The translations under genes were made by a program, and so were the position numbers. This document shows, piece by piece, positions 11,978 to 15,668 of a stretch of DNA of 15,668 nucleotides. Position 1 is the first letter of the stretch; every line of letters begins with the position of its first letter. Below the pieces are notes generated by a model. That model saw only the letters and a list, made by a program, of their open reading frames with translations, did no database searches and had not been told where the DNA came from. Origin of the DNA: an uncultured Bacillota bacterium (GTDB lineage Bacteria; Bacillota; Dehalobacteriia; UBA4068; UBA4997); assembly GCA_948907985.1 (NCBI GenBank), contig CAQWMM010000041.1:1-15668 (forward strand), given 5' to 3'.

Positions 11978-14308
11978 ATGCAAAAAATTGTCAAAAATCA
12001 ACTGCTCCGGCAAATTACAGCTTTTGCTTTATTGCTGGGGCTGTTGTTATCCGCCGGCTTATATCTGCCAGCCAGCCAGCAGGCGCAGGCCCGAGAAACC
12101 AACTATTTTGCGCCGCTCTCCGACGGCTTGAGCCGCGACCAGCTGGTGCTGGCCGAGCCGGATCTAACCCGCTTCTACATTTTGCAGGATCAGCTGCTGG
12201 CAATGAACCAGATCCACAATCAGGAAGAGCTTATTAAATCGCTGATGCGCTTTAACCGCGAATACAGCGCCATTCTGGGGCAGGTCAGCCTGGCCAACTT
12301 CGCCTATTACAGCAACCCGGCGGAATATGAGGAAATCTACAATCAATGGCAGGAAATGGCCGCCGAGGCCGCTAAGGTTTATGAGGAAACCTGGCGCGCT
12401 ATGCTGAACTCTGACAATAAAGATATGTTCAGCACCATGCTGCCGCCCGGACGCATCGCCGCCATGCAGAATCAGGAAAGCGTATCCGAGGAAGAATTCG
12501 CCCAACTGGCGAAAATCAACAATATGGTTAACGCCTATTGGAACGCTATGGAGGCGGAATACACCGCCGAATGGCAGGGCCAAACCTACAACTTTGATAA
12601 TGTGGGCGACCTTGACGGCTCCGCTTATATGCAGGTATATTTACAGCTGGTACGCAGCCGCAACCAGGCGGTGGCCCAGATTTTGGCCGAGGCAGTGCCA
12701 ATTTGCAACGCTTATGCGCAAAGCAAAGGCCACGCCAACTACGCCGCCTACACCTATGAACAAAATTATGGCCGGGATTATACCCCGGCGGACGCCCAAC
12801 AGCTTTACGCAATCGTTAAGGAAAAAATTGTGCCCCTCTATATGCAGGTACAGGTTTATGCCAACACCAATCCCCTGTTTAACGTGCAGGCGCTCAACTC
12901 GCAGTATGACTTCCGCAGTCAGCAGGTGGTTTTAGATACCGCCGCCGCCTATATGCCAGAAATATCGGACGAATACGCCAACGCTCTGGCCTATCTGCGG
13001 ATCAAAAATCTGGCCGCGATCAACGCCAGCGAAGATAAACTGCACGTCGCTTTCACCACCTTTATACCCTATTATCACCTGGCAATGATTTTCAACGGTG
13101 CGCAAAGCGGCACGGTATTTGATTTTTCATCATTTATTCACGAATTTGGCCATTTTGCCTATTATATGTATCAGCAGGAAGACATCGCTCATGATGTGAA
13201 CGAGTTTTTCGCCCAGGGTATGGAAATGATGTTTCTGCATTTTGCCGACGACATCTTCGGCCCGGAAAACGGCAACACCTATCGGATTCTCGTTTTACAG
13301 GATCAGCTAAGCGGCATTGTGCAGGGCTGCCTTTACGACGAATTTCAGCAAAAACTTTATCAAATGGAAAACCCCACGGTGCATGATATTAACGTACTAT
13401 TCCACGATTTATCGGTACAGTATGGCAGCATCTATGCCCATGACGACGAAGAAGCCTATAACTGGATAACCACGCCCCACACCTTTATCCAGCCATTCTA
13501 TTATATCAGCTACGCCACCTCCGCCCTTTCCGCCAGCGAGCTGCTGCTGCGCGCCAACGAGAACTTCGAGCAGGCAGCCGACAAATATCTGAATATGGTG
13601 GCTAACCACAATCAATACACTTATCGCGCGTTCTTTAAAGAGGCCGGTTTTGCCAACATCTTTAATCCGAACGAACTGAACAGCCTGGTTAATAAGCTGG
13701 AAGATTATGTTTATACCGAGATCTGCGGAATTGGCCAAATGGCCGAAATCAAACAGCATTGGGCCAAAGACGACCTGCTTTATACCGCCGGCTGCGGCCT
13801 GCTGCAATGCGATGAAAACGGCAGCCTGCGGCCGGACGCCGGCGTCAACCGCGCCGAAATGCTGCAAATGCTTTGGCAGCGTTTTGCCAACAAATCCATG
13901 GCCGTAGAATCCGCTGATTTTGTTGACGTTGCGCCGGGAGTCTGGTATGAAGAAGCGGCTGACTGGGGCGCGGCTATTAATCTGGTAAACGGCGTCGAGG
14001 GCCAGCGTTTTGCCGCTGGCCAACCACTAACGCGAGAAGAAATGACGACCATGTTCTGGCGCTTAAAAAGAGCGCAGACCTCTAACGCCGAGCCGCCGGC
14101 TATCGACGCGGCCACCGCAGCCGACACATTGGCAAGGTTTGAAGACGGCGGGCAGGTTTCCGCCTGGGCGGCGGAGCCGCTGGCCTGGGCCGTTCAAGCC
14201 GGCCTGTTAAACGGCGATGAAGCCGGCTGCCTGCGCCCCCAACAGCTGACCACCCGCGCCGAGGCCGCCACCATGCTGGTTAAATATCTGGAATTAAACG
14301 AAAAATAA
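11978..14308 (+). CDS. Secreted M3-type metallopeptidase with three C-terminal SLH domains
   Basis: 776 residues. An N-terminal signal peptide (hydrophobic about 13-32) has a likely cut after AQA38. A long helical region (about 60-330) precedes the zinc site HEFGH (388-392), with the third ligand probably Glu416 in NEFFAQGMEMM; this is the oligoendopeptidase F/M3 pattern. Three SLH repeats follow, near 592-637, 646-697 and 719-770, each with the TRAE-like motif (NRAE 624, TREE 685, TRAE 758). SLH domains bind pyruvylated or polyamine-bearing cell-wall polymers, so the enzyme is probably displayed outside the cytoplasmic membrane and trims peptides. Most M3 enzymes are cytoplasmic, so the export and anchoring are notable. 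AGGAGG at 11967-11972 lies 5 bases before the ATG. It has its own promoter and ends at the bidirectional terminator at 14321-14361. Confidence 0.88.
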   Translation: MQKIVKNQLLRQITAFALLLGLLLSAGLYLPASQQAQARETNYFAPLSDGLSRDQLVLAEPDLTRFYILQDQLLAMNQIHNQEELIKSLMRFNREYSAILGQVSLANFAYYSNPAEYEEIYNQWQEMAAEAAKVYEETWRAMLNSDNKDMFSTMLPPGRIAAMQNQESVSEEEFAQLAKINNMVNAYWNAMEAEYTAEWQGQTYNFDNVGDLDGSAYMQVYLQLVRSRNQAVAQILAEAVPICNAYAQSKGHANYAAYTYEQNYGRDYTPADAQQLYAIVKEKIVPLYMQVQVYANTNPLFNVQALNSQYDFRSQQVVLDTAAAYMPEISDEYANALAYLRIKNLAAINASEDKLHVAFTTFIPYYHLAMIFNGAQSGTVFDFSSFIHEFGHFAYYMYQQEDIAHDVNEFFAQGMEMMFLHFADDIFGPENGNTYRILVLQDQLSGIVQGCLYDEFQQKLYQMENPTVHDINVLFHDLSVQYGSIYAHDDEEAYNWITTPHTFIQPFYYISYATSALSASELLLRANENFEQAADKYLNMVANHNQYTYRAFFKEAGFANIFNPNELNSLVNKLEDYVYTEICGIGQMAEIKQHWAKDDLLYTAGCGLLQCDENGSLRPDAGVNRAEMLQMLWQRFANKSMAVESADFVDVAPGVWYEEAADWGAAINLVNGVEGQRFAAGQPLTREEMTTMFWRLKRAQTSNAEPPAIDAATAADTLARFEDGGQVSAWAAEPLAWAVQAGLLNGDEAGCLRPQQLTTRAEAATMLVKYLELNEK

Positions 14309-14320
14309 AAAAATGTTCAC

Positions 14321-14361
14321 AAAATAAATATCCCCCGGCCAAGCCGGGGGATATTTATTTT
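14321..14361. terminator. Bidirectional terminator between the peptidase gene and recR
   Basis: A GC core, CCCCCGGC (14332-14339) with GCCGGGGG (14343-14350) and a CAA loop, is flanked by fully paired A/T arms, about 19 pairs in all. A-rich and T-rich flanks supply a U-tract in either direction. It ends at the recR stop codon (14361-14363) and lies 12 bases past the peptidase stop. Confidence 0.85.
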
Positions 14362-14966
14362 TATAATGATAATCTGCCTTGCAGCGCCCGGCCCAGCGTA
14401 GCCTCGTCGGTGTATTCCAAATCACCGCCCACCGCCACGCCGTAAGCCAGCCGGCTCACTTTGATATTCAGAGGTTTAATCTGCCGCGCCAGATAAAGGG
14501 CGGTGGCCTCTCCCTCCACGCCGGTGTTGGTAGCCATAATAACCTCCTGCACAAGGCCGGTTTGCAGCCGCCGCAAAAGGCTGGCAATATTCAAATTCTC
14601 CGGCCCAACTCCTTCCATCGGAGAGAGCGCGCCGTGCAGAACATGATAAAGACCGTGATATTGACCGGTTTTTTCCACCACAATACAATCGCCGGGCTGT
14701 TCCACCACGCAAATTGTGGTTTGGTCGCGCTGCCCGTCGCGGCAGACCGGGCAAAGTTCATCATCTGTCAAATTGCCGCAGGTTTGGCAGCGGCGCACCT
14801 TTTCCCGGGCCTGGAGAATGGCCTGCGCCAATCCCTGGGCGTCTTCGGCGCGGGTGTGCAGCAGATACATCGCCAGCCGCTGGCCGGTTTTGGGGCCGAC
14901 TCCCGGCAGCTTGGTCAGGGCGGCAATCAACGCCTCCACAGAGGGCGGATAAAAATACTGCGCCAT
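14361..14966 (-). CDS. recR: Recombination mediator protein RecR
   Basis: A 201-residue RecR, which with RecO/RecF helps load RecA on gapped DNA. In order: a helix-hairpin-helix (LTKLPGVGPKTGQRLAMYLL, about 17-36), a four-cysteine zinc finger (C60, C63, C72, C75), a Toprim domain beginning at CVVEQPGD with ATNTGVEGEATALYLA in its second half, and the C-terminal SRLAYGVAVGGDLEYTDEATLGRAL. Length is exactly typical. Its ATG is 3 bases after the ybaB stop and has only a weak ribosome site, so translation is probably coupled to ybaB. Confidence 0.97.
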   Translation of the reverse strand: MAQYFYPPSVEALIAALTKLPGVGPKTGQRLAMYLLHTRAEDAQGLAQAILQAREKVRRCQTCGNLTDDELCPVCRDGQRDQTTICVVEQPGDCIVVEKTGQYHGLYHVLHGALSPMEGVGPENLNIASLLRRLQTGLVQEVIMATNTGVEGEATALYLARQIKPLNIKVSRLAYGVAVGGDLEYTDEATLGRALQGRLSL

Positions 14967-14969
14967 AGC

Positions 14970-15278
14970 CTAGAAAGGCAGCTTCATACCGCCGGTAACC
15001 TTGTTCATACGCTCGTTGGTAATATCGGCGGCTTTGCTCATTGCGTCGTTGATCGCGGCCAAAATCAAATCCTGGAGCATTTCCACATCCTCAGGGTCCA
15101 CCACCTCCGGCGAAATCTCCAGCCCGATCACCTCGTTTGCGCAGGTTACTTTGGCCTTAACCACGCCGCCGCCGGCCGCGCCCTCCACCTCGGTTTTGCT
15201 CAGCTCTTCCTGGGCTTTGGTCATATCGTTCTGCATCTTCTGTGCCTGGCGCATAATTGCCTGCATATCCATAGCCAT
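14970..15278 (-). CDS. ybaB: YbaB/EbfC family nucleoid-associated protein
   Basis: A 102-residue dimeric DNA-binding protein of the YbaB/EbfC family, rich in Met and Gln at the start (MAMDMQAIMRQAQKMQNDMTKAQEELSKTEVEG) with the family's GGGVVKAKVTCANEVIGLEISPEVVDPEDVEMLQDLILAAINDA. It coats and shapes DNA; a more exact role is not agreed. AGGAGG at 15292-15287 lies 8 bases before the ATG. The position between dnaX and recR is conserved across many bacteria. Confidence 0.95.
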   Translation of the reverse strand: MAMDMQAIMRQAQKMQNDMTKAQEELSKTEVEGAAGGGVVKAKVTCANEVIGLEISPEVVDPEDVEMLQDLILAAINDAMSKAADITNERMNKVTGGMKLPF

Positions 15279-15325
15279 TAAAATGTCCTCCTAAAAGTTT
15301 ACTTAATTATTATTCTTAATTATAA

Positions 15326-15354
15326 AGTATATTATAAATTTTCGGTTTTGTCAA
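15326..15354 (-). promoter_or_regulatory. Promoter of ybaB-recR within the dnaX 3' end
   Basis: The minus strand has TTGACA (15354-15349, exact consensus) and TATACT (15331-15326, 5 of 6) with a 17-base spacer. The -35 lies in the last dnaX codons (Val-Asp-Lys) and the -10 just past its stop. Confidence 0.7.
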
Positions 15355-15668
15355 CTTCCAGATGCGCGGCCTGCAAAAGCGCCAGCTCTAAAGTCAGGCG
15401 CGGCGTAAGCGAAAAACGCAGTCTTTGGTCGCCGTCCACCAGGTCGCGCAGCATCAGCAAAGCCTGTTGACGGTTCAGCATGGTTTTTTGGCCGCTCATA
15501 TTCTGCAAAAGCTGTTCGCGCACAAACTCCAAAAGCTGCTGCAAGAACAGGCGCATATCGCGCCCCTCGGCGGCCAGCAGTTCCACGCCCTTGATGATAC
15601 GCAGGCCGTCATGCGCGGAAACCGCCTCGGCCATCGCCATGATAAAGCGCTCATCCACAATGCCCAGC
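15332..15668 (-). CDS. dnaX: DNA polymerase III subunit gamma/tau, C-terminal end (partial)
   Basis: About 111 C-terminal codons; the frame runs off the right edge (preceding residues LGIVDERF continue the frame). The fragment EAVSAHDGLRIIKGVELLAAEGRDMRLFLQQLLEFVREQLL matches the clamp-loader subunit's region after the ATPase core, and LRFSLTPRLTLELALLQAAHLE matches its usual end. The ybaB-recR context supports the call. The GTG at 15658 is an internal codon and not the start. The N-terminal ATPase and the rest of the gene are outside the window. As the protein ends soon after this domain, a long tau-type tail seems to be absent. Confidence 0.85.
   Translation of the reverse strand, partial: LGIVDERFIMAMAEAVSAHDGLRIIKGVELLAAEGRDMRLFLQQLLEFVREQLLQNMSGQKTMLNRQQALLMLRDLVDGDQRLRFSLTPRLTLELALLQAAHLEVDKTENL

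Noticed and set aside
14379..15281. 300-codon plus-strand frame opposite recR and ybaB
   Set aside because: It is antisense to two conserved genes, starts inside the recR end right after the terminator, and has no family features.

Overview
The window is bacterial chromosome, about half G+C and densely packed, with consensus sigma-70-type promoters and strong AGGAGG ribosome sites. The gene content points to the Firmicutes (Bacillota): a SpoVB-type flippase, an S-layer-homology (SLH) exported peptidase, a second EF-G-like GTPase, and the order dnaX-ybaB-recR. It does not show whether the source is a clostridium or a member of the Negativicutes, nor whether it sporulates.

Layout. Bases 1-96 hold the start of a leftward membrane-anchored protein. 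Bases 97-452 have no coding gene but carry a perfect consensus promoter, a short RNA-like unit and three hairpins, two of them rightward terminators and one the terminator of the EF-G-like gene. Then come the leftward EF-G-like GTPase (453-2480), the rightward SpoVB/MurJ-type flippase (2645-4183), and the convergent leftward pair folE-lepB. The flippase and lepB stop codons overlap in a shared TTAA, and the likely lepB terminator lies inside the flippase coding sequence.

From 5454 a rightward block begins with a toxin-antitoxin pair. Its promoter has a 22-bp palindrome between the -35 and -10, and the toxin gene overlaps mnmA by 8 bases. A separate strong promoter then drives pyrH-frr, with a PAP2-family membrane protein behind. 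Next are a GltD-like Fe-S flavoprotein, a 148-bp palindromic repeat element, an AEC-family transporter, a second smaller palindromic element, and a secreted M3-type metallopeptidase with three SLH domains. The right end is the leftward dnaX(3' end)-ybaB-recR cluster, facing the peptidase across a bidirectional terminator. A consensus promoter inside the dnaX 3' end can drive ybaB-recR separately.

Most of the genes are housekeeping: translation (frr, EF-G-like, mnmA), nucleotide and folate metabolism (pyrH, folE), protein export (lepB), and DNA replication and repair (dnaX, recR). I see no large undescribed system such as a defence island, CRISPR array or prophage. The items most worth a second look are the orphan promoter-RNA-terminator unit at 151-290, which has competing hairpins; the toxin-antitoxin operon fused to mnmA; the palindromic elements at 10627-10774 and 11812-11862; and the SLH-anchored peptidase with its inverted-repeat promoter.
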